From NCBI GenBank assembly GCA_024123955.1, contig CP099652.1, positions 3,162,001 through 3,226,000 of the forward strand: a DNA stretch of 64,000 bases. The letters are read 5' to 3'. The DNA comes from Oxalobacteraceae bacterium OTU3CINTB1. GTDB lineage: Bacteria; Pseudomonadota; Gammaproteobacteria; Burkholderiales; Burkholderiaceae_D. The notes beneath the pieces were generated by a model. It saw only the letters and a program-made list of their open reading frames with translations. It made no database searches and was not told where the DNA came from. The translations under genes were made by a program, and so were the position numbers. Below, one piece after another: positions 1-9,311 of the stretch (positions within the stretch are counted from its first letter, which is position 1; each line of letters begins with the position of its first letter).

Positions 1-63
1 CCATTGGAGCAGGGCGGGCAGGCGGCTGCCGATGCCGTTGACGTTGAAGGTGGCGATACGCAT
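1..63 (-). CDS. xth: Exodeoxyribonuclease III, N-terminal 21 codons (cut by window edge)
   Basis: The reverse strand reads MRIATFNVNGIGSRLPALLQ, the standard beginning of the exonuclease III / AP endonuclease (EEP phosphatase) family, in which the FNVNGI segment holds the first metal-site Asn. The family repairs abasic sites and removes 3'-blocked ends. A good ribosome binding site (AAGGAG) lies a few bases before the ATG, which fixes the start. It lies 23 bases downstream of the DUF421 gene in the same direction, so the two may be co-transcribed. The rest of the protein is outside the window. Confidence 0.85.
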   Translation of the reverse strand, partial: MRIATFNVNGIGSRLPALLQW

Positions 64-86
64 GGATCTCCTTGTGTTTGGTTTGA

Positions 87-548
87 CTACTCGTCGTGGA
101 GCACGGTGATCTGGCCGTTCGCCTCCAGGAATATGCATTTCATTTCATCTAGCGAGCAGTTGGCCTCGCGCAGCGCCTGGTCGACGTCGCCCTTGGCCAC
201 GTGGTTGCGGCGCATCGCGTCATGGAATACCTTGCCGTCGCGTCCCAGCAGCACCGCTTCGCCGTCGATGATGGCCGCGATCTTTTCGCTGCGCGAGGTG
301 GCGACGGCGATCGCCACATTGAGCACGATCAAGGTCAGCGCCAGGATCAGCGCGCCCGGGATGGAATCGTCGCCGCCCGACAGCGAAGACGATACCGCCT
401 CGCTCAGCAGCATGACCACCAGCAGGTCGAACGGCGTGAACTGGCCCACGGTGCGCTTGCCGGAAAAGCGCATCATGACCAGCAAGGCGATATACACGAT
501 ACTCGCGCGCAAGACGAATTCCCACCATGGCAATTCCATGTCGAACAT
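87..548 (-). CDS. DUF421 (YetF-like) membrane protein
   Basis: 153 residues. The N-terminal half has three hydrophobic segments (about residues 10-30, 38-55, 63-85). The FSGKRTVGQFTPFDLLV stretch is the hallmark of DUF421/YetF proteins, and a soluble C-terminal half (about 90-153) matches the YetF cytosolic domain. The function of the family is not established; members are inner-membrane proteins sometimes tied to spore or stress phenotypes. The ATG is preceded by GGAG. This is a short, single-unit version of the family; I see no truncation. Confidence 0.8.
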   Translation of the reverse strand: MFDMELPWWEFVLRASIVYIALLVMMRFSGKRTVGQFTPFDLLVVMLLSEAVSSSLSGGDDSIPGALILALTLIVLNVAIAVATSRSEKIAAIIDGEAVLLGRDGKVFHDAMRRNHVAKGDVDQALREANCSLDEMKCIFLEANGQITVLHDE

Positions 549-692
549 ACATTTCTCCAGTACGATTCTTCGAGCGATTTCATTGCATTATATGCAGCGC
601 GCCACGGGCGTGGCGCGCCGGTGCGGGGCCAAATCGCGGCGGCGGTGAAGCAACGCACATAGCGTGGGCGGCCTCGCCACTAAGCTGTGCGC

Positions 693-944
693 ATGCCCGA
701 TTGGATCGATTTCTTGCAATGGCCAGCGATGGCGGTGACCGTGCTTGCCGCCTGGCTGGTCGCGTCCACCCGGCACACCCGGCGCAAGGCCGGGTTCTGG
801 TGTTTTCTCGCCAGTAATGTGTTGTGGGTGGTGTGGGGGCTGCACGACGAGGCCTACGCGCTGATCGCGCTACAGCTGTGCCTGGTCGCCACGAATATCC
901 GCGGCGCTTTCAAGAACGAAGACAAGCCCGCCGAAGAAAAATAA
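693..944 (+). CDS. Small membrane protein of unknown function
   Basis: About 83 residues (MPDWIDFLQW...). Three hydrophobic stretches fill the protein (about 8-25, 34-48, 53-66) and a charged tail ends in KPAEEK. A GTG six bases upstream could also start it; no clear ribosome binding site decides between them. It stands alone between the DUF421 gene, which points away, and a GntR regulator. I do not recognise the family. Coding status rests on the regular hydrophobic pattern and codon use similar to the neighbours. Confidence 0.6.
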   Translation: MPDWIDFLQWPAMAVTVLAAWLVASTRHTRRKAGFWCFLASNVLWVVWGLHDEAYALIALQLCLVATNIRGAFKNEDKPAEEK

Positions 945-975
945 GCCGGTAAAAAAAGCAACATCGGGTTGCGGC

Positions 976-1003
976 TTGGTGTATTATCCGACTAATGCAC
1001 CAA
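976..1003. promoter_or_regulatory. Palindromic operator in front of the YtrA-type regulator
   Basis: An 11-base arm TTGGTGTATTA and its near-perfect complement TAATGCACCAA (one mismatch) are separated by six bases. A TATTAT that could act as a -10 box lies inside the left arm. It sits 23 bases before the regulator's ATG. YtrA-subfamily GntR proteins commonly repress their own operon by binding such a palindrome, so autoregulation is the natural inference. Confidence 0.6.
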
Positions 1004-1026
1004 TACATAGAGCGATACAGCCTGCG

Positions 1027-1425
1027 ATGACCTCCCATTCCGCCACACTTTTTACGATCGCCGTCGGATCGTCCGACCCGATCTACCGGCAGTTGATCGA
1101 GCAAACGCGCCGGCTTGTCGCCGCCGGCGTGCTGGCGCCCGGCGACGTGCTGCCGTCGGTGCGCGAGGTCGCGCTGGCCCTGGCGGTCAACCCCATGACC
1201 GTCTCCAAGGCCTACAACATGCTCGAAACCGAGGGCGTGCTGTCGCGCGCACGCGGCATCGGCATGCTGGTGGCCGAGCGCCCGGCGCAGGCGCACAGCC
1301 GGCGCGACCGCGAAGACCTGCTGCGACCCACCTTGCAACGTGCGGCGGCCGAGGCCCGCCAGCTCGAACTCGATCCCGATGCCGTCCTCGCCCTTTTCAA
1401 GAAAATTCTCAAGGAAGAACCATGA
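1027..1425 (+). CDS. GntR-family transcriptional regulator, YtrA subfamily
   Basis: About 132 residues from the ATG at MTSHSATLF. The winged helix-turn-helix is at about residues 15-80 (PIYRQLIEQTRRLV, then PSVREVALALAVNPMTVSKA, the recognition helix). It ends in a short two-helix dimerisation tail rather than a large effector domain, which is the YtrA architecture. Its stop overlaps the next gene's start as ATGA, so it is the first gene of a regulator-ATPase-permease operon. A TTG further upstream would extend it through the operator and is rejected. Likely role: repressor of the ABC transporter in response to an envelope stress or antibiotic signal; the ligand is unknown. Confidence 0.85.
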   Translation: MTSHSATLFTIAVGSSDPIYRQLIEQTRRLVAAGVLAPGDVLPSVREVALALAVNPMTVSKAYNMLETEGVLSRARGIGMLVAERPAQAHSRRDREDLLRPTLQRAAAEARQLELDPDAVLALFKKILKEEP

Positions 1426-2297
1426 AATCATCCATCGTCGATGTCGCCGGCCTGCATAAAACCTTCGACGGCCAGCCGGTGCTCCAAGGCGTGAACTGGT
1501 CGATCGAACCGGGCAAGGTGATCGGCCTGCTGGGGCGCAACGGCGCCGGCAAATCGACCTTGCTGGCCTGTCTGCTCGGGCTGCGCGAAGCCGATAGCGG
1601 CGCCGTCACGCTGTTCGGCGAACACGTGCCCGAGTTGAGCGACACGGTGCGCGCGAAGATCGGCTACGTGCCGCAAAAGTCCGACCTGTTCGAGTGGATG
1701 ACGCCCGTGCAGATGCTCGACTACTTCAAGGCGCTCTATCCGCGCTGGAACGCCGACAAGGTGGCGGGCCTGATGCGGCGCTGGAGCCTGGACGGGCAGG
1801 CCGCTGGGCAGCAGATCGGCAAGCTGTCCGGCGGCGAGAAGCAGCGCCTGTCGATCATCCGCGCGCTGGCCCACGATCCCGAACTGCTGGTGCTCGACGA
1901 GCCGGTCGCCAGCCTCGACCCGGTCGGCCGCCGCGACTTCCTGCACGAGCTGGTGGACGACGTCATCGAACGCGATACGACGGTGATTTTCTCGACCCAT
2001 ATCTTGTCCGATCTGGAGCGGGTGGCGCTGGACGTGGCGTTTCTACAGGGCGGCAAGATCACCTTGCAGGCGCCGCTCGACGAGCTGCTGGAAAGCGCCC
2101 ACAGGATCAGCGGCAGCGACGCGATCATGGCGGGTATGCGCTTCGGAGACGAGATCCGGCGCATGCGCAACGGCGGTGACGGCGCTTCCGTGCTGGCGCG
2201 CCTGACCGGCGCCGAGGCGGCGGCATTGAGCGCCAGCCCAGGATTGCGCGTCGAATCACTCAGCCTGGAAGACTTGTTCGTCGAGGTGACCAAATGA
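1422..2297 (+). CDS. ABC transporter ATP-binding protein
   Basis: 291 residues. Walker A is GRNGAGKST (about residue 38), the Q-loop is YVPQKSDLFEW, the signature is LSGGEKQRLS, Walker B is LLVLDEP, and the H-loop is FSTHILSD. After the nucleotide-binding domain (about 1-225) comes a C-terminal extension of about 65 residues, as in many exporter ATPases of the YtrB/CcmA group. It overlaps both neighbours by ATGA. The likely job is to energise the following membrane protein; the substrate cannot be deduced. Confidence 0.88.
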   Translation: MKSSIVDVAGLHKTFDGQPVLQGVNWSIEPGKVIGLLGRNGAGKSTLLACLLGLREADSGAVTLFGEHVPELSDTVRAKIGYVPQKSDLFEWMTPVQMLDYFKALYPRWNADKVAGLMRRWSLDGQAAGQQIGKLSGGEKQRLSIIRALAHDPELLVLDEPVASLDPVGRRDFLHELVDDVIERDTTVIFSTHILSDLERVALDVAFLQGGKITLQAPLDELLESAHRISGSDAIMAGMRFGDEIRRMRNGGDGASVLARLTGAEAAALSASPGLRVESLSLEDLFVEVTK

Positions 2298-3721
2298 ACG
2301 CTGTTTTCCGCGCCTATGCGCCCTTGTTCCACCAAATGCTCGGCGATCGTGGCGGCCGCCGCACGCTGTTGTGGGTCAGCGGCGTACTGGTGGTCGTCGC
2401 CGTCGTGGGGGCGTGGCTGTCGCTCGCGGTCAAACACTCGTCAGATGGCGCCGGTGCCTTCTGCTGCGTGGCGCTGGCTCTGTTCCTGTGGCTCTGGTCC
2501 AGCGTTTTCGTGAGCACCGCCATGCTCCAGAATCATCCGGCCAACGCCTGTCTGGTGCCGCATTTGCGGCGACGCCTCATTACGGCCTGCGTTGCGATGT
2601 TCGTCGTCAGCAGCGTCGTGCTGGCTGTCGCGGTCAGCCTGTTTTTCGGCCACTTCGGCTACGCGGTGGCCGGCGCCGGCTTGCTGGTTCCTTACGTGCT
2701 GCTGGCGCAGCGCTTTGTCTATCTCGCAATGCTACCGGTGTATGCCTCGCCGCTGTCCCAGTTGGTGCCGGCGGCGTGGACCGACAGGCTGACAGCTTTG
2801 CTGGCGTCGATCAACGAGCCCACGTTGTCGTTGTTCGGTGTCGCCGCCGATATTGCGTTGCTGGCCTGGGGGATAAGCATTGCGCTGCCGCGAGGCGGCG
2901 ACCGGCACTTCGCGCTGAACGCGCGACGCACGTTGTGGCGGACCGCCGGTACGGACGGCGCGGCGCTGCGGGAATTGCAGCGCCGCCGTGTGTGGCGTTG
3001 GGGCTACGCGCGCGTTCTGCGCCGCGATAGCGTGCGGGCAGGGGCCCCGGGGCATAAACTGATGCACACGATGGGGACGACCGTGAACGAAGGGAGCACC
3101 GTTTTCGGGGTGGTCGTCTGCACGCTGCTGGCGGTACTGGCGGCACTGGCAAACGTCCCCGATGTGAAGATTTTTGGACCGATTGCCATCTTTGATCTTG
3201 CCCAGGTCTTCATGTTGCTGTCGGTTTCTTCGTACACGGTGGCGGTGCTGTTGGCCGCAGTGACACATAACGCCGAGCAGGGGCTGTATCGGCTGGCACC
3301 AGGGGCGCCATCCGCGCGTGAATTGAACCGCGTGTTTGCCAAAGCCATCGTGCTGCGGTTCCTGAAGATTTGGCTGGTGGTGCTGGCGGGCCTGGTGGCG
3401 ATCGACTGCGCGCGGCGAGGCAGCCTGGAACTTCGCGCTTATCCGCTGGCGCTGGCATCGCTAACGCTGCCGTTCATTTGCTTCCTGCTGCCGGACTATG
3501 CGCGCCTGCGCGCCGCCCCGCGCTGGGGTGTGAGCTTCGGCTTTCTGGTGGCGCTGATCCTGGGATACCTGTTTTTTGCGGCGCTCGCCGCGAGTCCAGG
3601 CTTTCCCTGGCTGGTGCTGGTGTGCCCGATCGTCGCCGGCTCCCTGCTGACGTTGTGGGTGCGGTGGATATCGATGACCAGGATGCCACCGGCATTCCCC
3701 GCCGGCCGTTTGGCCGCCTGA
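2294..3721 (+). CDS. ABC exporter membrane subunit (putative)
   Basis: 475 residues with about 10-12 hydrophobic segments in two groups (about residues 25-205 and 265-465), separated by a basic cytosolic stretch around 215-255 rich in Arg. It begins inside the stop of the ATPase gene (ATGA), so translational coupling is likely. No family motif stands out; the role as permease comes from position and topology. The pairing of a YtrA regulator, an ATPase and a large permease is common for bacitracin- or envelope-stress-type exporters, but that function is only inference. Confidence 0.7.
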   Translation: MNAVFRAYAPLFHQMLGDRGGRRTLLWVSGVLVVVAVVGAWLSLAVKHSSDGAGAFCCVALALFLWLWSSVFVSTAMLQNHPANACLVPHLRRRLITACVAMFVVSSVVLAVAVSLFFGHFGYAVAGAGLLVPYVLLAQRFVYLAMLPVYASPLSQLVPAAWTDRLTALLASINEPTLSLFGVAADIALLAWGISIALPRGGDRHFALNARRTLWRTAGTDGAALRELQRRRVWRWGYARVLRRDSVRAGAPGHKLMHTMGTTVNEGSTVFGVVVCTLLAVLAALANVPDVKIFGPIAIFDLAQVFMLLSVSSYTVAVLLAAVTHNAEQGLYRLAPGAPSARELNRVFAKAIVLRFLKIWLVVLAGLVAIDCARRGSLELRAYPLALASLTLPFICFLLPDYARLRAAPRWGVSFGFLVALILGYLFFAALAASPGFPWLVLVCPIVAGSLLTLWVRWISMTRMPPAFPAGRLAA

Positions 3722-3752
3722 CGATGACGACCGCGCGCGGCCGCCGCCAATT

Positions 3753-4091
3753 CTACGCCTGTCCGCGCCGCCCCAGCCAATAAGCGTCGACCACCGACCC
3801 GATCCAGCACAGCAGGATCACCAGCGAGGCGGCGTTGGTGGCCGGATTGTCAACGCCGGTGGCGTGGATGCGGGCGATGATGTCGATCGGATCGAGCGCC
3901 AGCTTGCCGCTGTTGATCTCATCGACCAGCGTATTGGCCAGCTCCAGCGTGGTGCGCAGCAGGAAGCCGATGGCCAGCAGCGCCGGCACGACGAACAGGC
4001 AGCCCCGCAGCGGCCGTTTCAGCACCAGGTGGCCGAGGCCGGGGAAGATCAGCGCCGACACCAGGGCCGCCTTGGTAGTGGGTTTCATCAT
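3753..4091 (-). CDS. Small multi-pass membrane protein, unknown function
   Basis: About 112 residues starting MMKPTTKAALVSALIFPGLGHL. There are hydrophobic segments near residues 9-25, 30-50 and 90-107. The N-terminal FPGLGHL is reminiscent of short TM2-like or DUF6677-type proteins, but I cannot assign a family. The start at MMK is preferred over an upstream in-frame ATG because the extra 23 residues are polar and unlike a signal. It is convergent with the ABC operon and divergent from the Cache gene. Confidence 0.6.
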   Translation of the reverse strand: MMKPTTKAALVSALIFPGLGHLVLKRPLRGCLFVVPALLAIGFLLRTTLELANTLVDEINSGKLALDPIDIIARIHATGVDNPATNAASLVILLCWIGSVVDAYWLGRRGQA

Positions 4092-4215
4092 GCGTGCGTG
4101 TTTCCGTTCGTTATCGCTGTTGTTTATTGGTAGGGCTGGCGCCAAGTTGAGACAGCGCAAGATTGCGTAAGGGTACGGGGCGTAGATTACAGCATGTTAC
4201 CTGCGGGGGAAAATC

Positions 4216-4665
4216 ATGCGCGCCATATTCGGAATCGTCACATTGTTAAGCTGTTTATCGGTCAACGTCGCCGCCAACGCCGATCCGGGCGAGAAGGATG
4301 CCGTCGCGCTGGCCGAGCGGGGCGCCTTGTTCATCAAAACCTACGGCAAGGCGGAAATGATCGCCCGCATCAACCGCAAGGACCCGCTGTTCAACCAGGG
4401 CGCGCTGTACCTGGCCATGCGCGACATGCGCGGCATCACCATCGCCCATCCCACCAACGCTTTGATCGGCAAGGATTTCCTCGACGTGCCGGACGCCGAC
4501 GGCAAGGCCTTCCGCCATGAGATGGTGGCCGTCGCCCAAGGCAGCGGCAAAGGTTGGGTCGACTACAAATTCCGCAATCCCGCAACCGGCAAGGTCGCAC
4601 CCAAGAGCACCTATGTGCTGCGGGTGGACGACGTGGCGCTGGAAGCCGGCATCTATAAACACTGA
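4216..4665 (+). CDS. Secreted single-Cache-domain sensor protein
   Basis: 149 residues: a signal peptide (about 1-22, ending NVAANA) followed by one small sensory domain. The pattern ALYLAMRDMRGITIAHP, then DVPDADGKAFRHEMV and GWVDYKFRNPATGKV, is that of single Cache type 2 domains, which bind small organic acids outside the cell membrane. No transmembrane or signalling domain follows, so the protein should be free in the periplasm. The chemoreceptor gene begins 12 bases after its stop. The pair may work as a detached ligand-binding protein and a receptor. Confidence 0.8.
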   Translation: MRAIFGIVTLLSCLSVNVAANADPGEKDAVALAERGALFIKTYGKAEMIARINRKDPLFNQGALYLAMRDMRGITIAHPTNALIGKDFLDVPDADGKAFRHEMVAVAQGSGKGWVDYKFRNPATGKVAPKSTYVLRVDDVALEAGIYKH

Positions 4666-4677
4666 CCGGTCAACGTC

Positions 4678-6306
4678 ATGCTCAGCAAACTTCGTATAGG
4701 TCCCAAACTGTTGTTGGCGCCCGGTGTGGTGTTGATCCTGCTGATTTGCCTGTCGGCCGGGGCTTATCTCGGCATGGTGCGGCAGAACGAGTCGCTCGAA
4801 AACATGGTGCAGCAGCGCGCGGTGCGCCTGAAGGCCACGGCCGACCTGGTGGCCGGCGCCAATCGCGCGCACACCGAAATCTACCAGCTGCTCACCTGGA
4901 TCAATGCCAGCTTCGCGCCGCCGCGCATCGACGCGCTGGTGCGCGACATCCATACCCGCCACGCGGCGCTGGACCGGCAATTCGCGCAGCTCGAAATGGT
5001 CACCCAATCGAATCCCGCCGAGCGCCGCTTCGTGGTGCAGTCGCAGGCCGCGCATAGCCAGTATGTCAAGGCGATCGCCGATGTGATCGAGCTGGGGATG
5101 GCCGATCATTCGATGGCCGCCAACGCCATGTTCAAGGCCGAACGCGCGTTCGATGTGGTGTCCCAGCGGCTCGACGAGCTGTCCAGGCTCGAACAATCGC
5201 TCAGCGAGCGCGCTTTCACGGAGGCCGAATCGGAGTTCACCAGCGTGTCGGTCTGGATGCCGATCATGGTAGCGATATCAATTATTTTGTCGCTACTGGT
5301 GACGATGGCGGTGCGTAACGCGCTACTGAAGGAGGTACGCGAGATCGGCTCGGCGGCCATCGATCTGGCCGAGGGCAACCTGACGGTCAAGAACCGCGTC
5401 TATGGCCGCGACGAGATCTCCGAGACCTCGCGCGCGCTCGACACCAGCATCCGCAACCTGAACACGACGCTCAAGACGATACTGGCGTCGGCCGAATCGA
5501 TGGACTCGGCGTCGCGCTCCGTGGTTCAAGGCAGCGTGGATCTGACGCAGCGCGCCGAAAGGCAGGCGACCTCGCTGGGGGAGACCAGCGGCGCGATGCG
5601 TGAGCTCAGCTCCACGGTCGCGCAGACGGCGAACAACGCCCAATTGGCCAATCAACTGGTGCGCTGCGCCACCAACATCGCGGTGCGCGGCGGCAGCGTG
5701 GTGCAGCGGCTGGTGGGGACGATGGCGTCGATCCGCGGCAGCTCGCGCAAGGTGGTGGACATCGTCGGCGTCATCGACGGCCTGGCGTTCCAGACCAATC
5801 TGGTGGCCTTGAACGCGGCGGTGGAGGCGGCGCGCGCCGGCGCCCAGGGCGAAGCGTTCGCACAGGTGGCCAGCGAGGTGCTGGTCCTGGCGCAGCGCTC
5901 GGCGACGGCGGCGCACGAGATCAAGGCCTTGATCGCCGAGTCGGTGGCCGAGATCGAGGGCGGCGCGCGCTCGGTGGAGGAGGCCGGCGACAGCATGGCG
6001 GAGATCGTGGCCTCGGTGCAGCAGGTGGGCGACATCATCGGCCAGATCAGCGAGGCCAGCGCCGAGCAGGCCGAGGGTTTGCAGGGCGCGCACATGGCGA
6101 TCCTCGAGATGGATCAGGTGACGCAGCAGAACCTGGCGCTGGTGCGGCAGGCGGCGGCGGCGTCCACGGGGTTGCAGCGGCAGGCGCTCAATCTGTCCGA
6201 GGCGGTGGCGATGTTCAAGCTGGAGGATGGTCAGGAGCCGAACGTCCCCCAGCAACCCGGCTCGCCGCGGGTGGTGCGCCTGCGGCTGGCGTCGATTAGG
6301 AATTGA
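4678..6306 (+). CDS. Methyl-accepting chemotaxis protein with altered signalling tip
   Basis: 542 residues: transmembrane helix 1 (about 12-32), a periplasmic four-helix-bundle type domain (about 33-190), transmembrane helix 2 (about 193-213), HAMP (about 215-265) and a long cytoplasmic coiled coil (270-520). The tip begins canonically ([20 protein letters not shown], 367-386). The next stretch, GAQGEAFAQVASEVLVLAQR, differs at several nearly invariant positions where the two other receptors in this window have the normal sequence. It lies directly behind the Cache gene. A bidirectional terminator follows. It is a real receptor by architecture; whether it couples normally to CheA/CheW is uncertain. 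Confidence 0.9.
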   Translation: MLSKLRIGPKLLLAPGVVLILLICLSAGAYLGMVRQNESLENMVQQRAVRLKATADLVAGANRAHTEIYQLLTWINASFAPPRIDALVRDIHTRHAALDRQFAQLEMVTQSNPAERRFVVQSQAAHSQYVKAIADVIELGMADHSMAANAMFKAERAFDVVSQRLDELSRLEQSLSERAFTEAESEFTSVSVWMPIMVAISIILSLLVTMAVRNALLKEVREIGSAAIDLAEGNLTVKNRVYGRDEISETSRALDTSIRNLNTTLKTILASAESMDSASRSVVQGSVDLTQRAERQATSLGETSGAMRELSSTVAQTANNAQLANQLVRCATNIAVRGGSVVQRLVGTMASIRGSSRKVVDIVGVIDGLAFQTNLVALNAAVEAARAGAQGEAFAQVASEVLVLAQRSATAAHEIKALIAESVAEIEGGARSVEEAGDSMAEIVASVQQVGDIIGQISEASAEQAEGLQGAHMAILEMDQVTQQNLALVRQAAAASTGLQRQALNLSEAVAMFKLEDGQEPNVPQQPGSPRVVRLRLASIRN

Positions 6307-6345
6307 GCGCACACCCGCAACCATCGCTGCACCGGATTGGATAAT

Positions 6346-6383
6346 AAAAAAGCAGGCAAACCGTGAGGCTTGCCTGCTTTTTT
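6346..6383. terminator. Bidirectional intrinsic terminator
   Basis: A perfect 14-base inverted repeat, AAAAAAGCAGGCAA and its complement TTGCCTGCTTTTTT, with a 10-base loop. It has an A-run on one side and a T-run on the other, so it can stop both the plus-strand chemoreceptor transcript and the minus-strand gcv operon, which converge here. Confidence 0.9.
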
Positions 6384-6413
6384 GTTTGCGCGGCGTGCCG
6401 CGCAAACTGTCGC

Positions 6414-9308
6414 TTACTCGTAGTCGCTCATTGGCGCGCAGCCGCAGAACAGGTTGCGGTCGCCGTAGACGTTGTCGGCACGGCCGACCGGCGGCCAGTA
6501 CTTCTGCTTGCGCAGCGACGGCACGGGGTAGGCCGCCACTTCGCGGCTGTACTTGTGCTCCCACTTGTCTGCGGTCAGCACCTCGGCGGTGTGCGGCGCG
6601 AACTTCAACGGATTATCCAGCTTGTCGAATTCGCCGCTCTCCACTTTGGCGATCTCGCCGCGGATGGCGATCATGGCGTCGATGAAGCGGTCCATCTCGG
6701 CCTTCGATTCGCTTTCGGTCGGCTCGATCATCAAGGTGCCCGGTACCGGGAAGCTCATGGTCGGCGCGTGGAAGCCGAAGTCCATCAGGCGCTTGGCGAC
6801 ATCCTCGTTGCTGATGCCGGTGGCGTCCTGCAGCTGGCGCAGGTCGATGATGCACTCGTGCGCCACCAGGCCGTCGTGGCCCGAATACAGCACCGGATAG
6901 TGCGGCGACAGGCGGCGCGCGATGTAGTTGGCGCTCAGGATCGCGGTTTCGGTCGCGGCGGTCAGGCCTTCGGCGCCCATCATCGCGATATACATCCACG
7001 AAATCGGCAGGATGCTGGCCGAGCCGTACGGCGCGGCGCTGACCGAACCGATGCCGGCGTTGTCGCGGATGTAGCCATTCGAACGCTGGTTCGGCAGGAA
7101 CTTGGCCAGGTGCGCGCCAACGCCGATCGGGCCGACGCCCGGGCCGCCGCCGCCGTGCGGAATGCAGAAGGTCTTGTGCAGGTTCAGGTGCGAGACGTCG
7201 CCGCCGAACGCGCCCGGCGCGGCCACGCCGACCAGCGCGTTCATGTTGGCGCCGTCGATGTAGACCTGGCCGCCATGGCTATGGACGATCTCGCACAGCT
7301 CCTGGATGCCTTCCTCGAACACGCCGTGGGTCGAAGGGTAGGTCACCATGACGGCGGCCAGGTTCTTCGAGTGCAGTTCGGCCTTGGCCTTCAGATCGGC
7401 CAGGTCGACGTTGCCGTTGGCGTCGCAGGCGGTGACCACCACCTGCATGCCGACCATGTTGGCCGACGCCGGGTTGGTGCCGTGCGCCGACGATGGAATC
7501 AGGCAGATGTTGCGGTGGCCTTCGCCACGCGACTGGTGGTAGGCCTGGATTACCAGCAGGCCGGCGTACTCGCCCTGCGAGCCGGCGTTCGGCTGCAGCG
7601 AGATGGCGGCGTAGCCGGTCACCGCGCACAGCATCTCTTCCAGCTGCGCGATCATTTCGCGGTAGCCGATGGTCTGGCTGTCCGGCGCGAACGGGTGGAT
7701 GTTGGAGAACTCGGGCCAGGTGACCGGGATCATCTCGCTGGTGGCGTTCAGCTTCATGGTGCATGAACCCAGCGGGATCATGGTGCGGTCCAGCGCCAGG
7801 TCCTTGTCCGCCAGGCTGCGCAGGTAGCGCAGCATTTCGGTTTCGGAGTGGTAGCGGTTGAAGACCGGGTGCGTCAGGTAATCGCTCGAACGCGCCAGCG
7901 ATGCCGGGAACGATTCGGCGACGGCCGCTTCGACGGTGTCGAAATCCGGGCCGTGGGCCGGGCCGCCGACAGGGTGGGCGAACACGGTCCACAGCAGGGC
8001 GATGTCTTCGCGCGTGGTGGTCTCGTCGAGCGAGACGCCGACGTGCGAGGCGTCGATCACGCGCAGGTTGACGCCGTGCGAGTGGGCCGACGCGTGCAGC
8101 TGTTCGGCGTTGGCGGTGGCGACGGTCAGGGTGTCGAAGAAGCTGTCGTTGGTGACGGTGTAGCCGAGCGTCTTCAGGTTAGCCGCCAGCACGCCGGTGT
8201 AGCGGTGCACGCGCTGGGCGATCTGCAGCAGTCCTTTGGGACCGTGGTAGACGGCGTACATCGACGCCATCACCGCCAGCAGCACCTGCGCGGTGCAGAT
8301 GTTGGAGGTGGCTTTTTCGCGGCGGATGTGCTGCTCGCGGGTTTGCAGCGCCAGGCGGTAGGCCTTGTTGCCCTGGGCGTCGATGGTGACGCCGACCAGA
8401 CGGCCGGACATGCTGCGTTTGAATTCGTCGCGGGTCGACAGGTAGCCGGCGTGCGGGCCGCCGAATCCCAGCGGGACGCCGAAGCGCTGGCTGTTACCGA
8501 CGACCACGTCCGCACCCCATTCGCCCGGTGGCGTGAGCATGGTCAGCGCCAGCAGGTCGGCGGCGACAACCACCATCGCGCCCTTGGCCTTGACCGCCTC
8601 GACGCCGGCCTTGTAGTCGCGCACCACGCCGTTGACGCCGGGGTATTGCAGCAGCACGCCGAAGGCGTCACCGATGCCGGAAAGTTCGGCAGGGTGGAAG
8701 CCCTTGACTTCGATGCCCAGCGGTTTGGCGCGGGTCTCGACCACTTCGCGCGTTTGCGGCAGCACGTCGTCGGCGACGTAGAACACGTTCGACTTCGACT
8801 TGCCCACGCGCTGGATCAGGGTCATCGCTTCGGCGGCGGCGGTGCCTTCGTCGAGCATCGAGGCGTTGGCGATGCCCATGCCGGTCAGGTCGGTGATGGT
8901 CTGCTGGAAGTTCAGGATTGCTTCCAGGCGGCCTTGCGAGATCTCCGGCTGGTACGGCGTGTAGGCGGTGTACCAGGCTGGGTTTTCGAAGATGTTACGC
9001 AGCACCACGCCCGGGGTCAGCGTGTTGTAGTAGCCCTGGCCGATCATCGACTTCAGGACCTTGTTCTTGCCGGCGATTTTTTTCAGCTTGTTCAACGCTT
9101 CCTGCTCCGGCATCGGCTGCGTGTATGCGCCGAGCGGCAGGGTGGCCTTGTTGCGGATGTTGGCAGGAACGATGGTGTCGATCAGGGCGGCGCGCGAGGC
9201 GTAGCCGAGGACCGCCAGCATGGCTTCCTGTTCTGCGGCGTCAGGGCCGATGTGGCGTGCGATGAAAGCGTCGCGTGCTTCGAGTTGGGTCAGGCTTGAA
9301 CGGGTCAT
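6414..9308 (-). CDS. gcvP: Glycine dehydrogenase (decarboxylating), P protein
   Basis: 964 residues, full length for the fused (homodimeric) P protein. It decarboxylates glycine with PLP and passes the aminomethyl group to the lipoyl arm of GcvH. The PLP lysine lies in [16 protein letters not shown] (Lys about 712), followed by the glycine-rich loop. The N-terminal half (about 1-450) is the inactive duplicate and the C-terminal half is catalytic. It starts 3 bases after the gcvH stop and is the last gene of gcvT-gcvH-gcvP, ending at a strong terminator. Confidence 0.97.
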   Translation of the reverse strand: MTRSSLTQLEARDAFIARHIGPDAAEQEAMLAVLGYASRAALIDTIVPANIRNKATLPLGAYTQPMPEQEALNKLKKIAGKNKVLKSMIGQGYYNTLTPGVVLRNIFENPAWYTAYTPYQPEISQGRLEAILNFQQTITDLTGMGIANASMLDEGTAAAEAMTLIQRVGKSKSNVFYVADDVLPQTREVVETRAKPLGIEVKGFHPAELSGIGDAFGVLLQYPGVNGVVRDYKAGVEAVKAKGAMVVVAADLLALTMLTPPGEWGADVVVGNSQRFGVPLGFGGPHAGYLSTRDEFKRSMSGRLVGVTIDAQGNKAYRLALQTREQHIRREKATSNICTAQVLLAVMASMYAVYHGPKGLLQIAQRVHRYTGVLAANLKTLGYTVTNDSFFDTLTVATANAEQLHASAHSHGVNLRVIDASHVGVSLDETTTREDIALLWTVFAHPVGGPAHGPDFDTVEAAVAESFPASLARSSDYLTHPVFNRYHSETEMLRYLRSLADKDLALDRTMIPLGSCTMKLNATSEMIPVTWPEFSNIHPFAPDSQTIGYREMIAQLEEMLCAVTGYAAISLQPNAGSQGEYAGLLVIQAYHQSRGEGHRNICLIPSSAHGTNPASANMVGMQVVVTACDANGNVDLADLKAKAELHSKNLAAVMVTYPSTHGVFEEGIQELCEIVHSHGGQVYIDGANMNALVGVAAPGAFGGDVSHLNLHKTFCIPHGGGGPGVGPIGVGAHLAKFLPNQRSNGYIRDNAGIGSVSAAPYGSASILPISWMYIAMMGAEGLTAATETAILSANYIARRLSPHYPVLYSGHDGLVAHECIIDLRQLQDATGISNEDVAKRLMDFGFHAPTMSFPVPGTLMIEPTESESKAEMDRFIDAMIAIRGEIAKVESGEFDKLDNPLKFAPHTAEVLTADKWEHKYSREVAAYPVPSLRKQKYWPPVGRADNVYGDRNLFCGCAPMSDYE

Positions 9309-9311
9309 AAT

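Noticed and set aside
976..1026. TTG start that would extend the GntR regulator
   Set aside because: The added codons run through the operator palindrome and lack a ribosome binding site.
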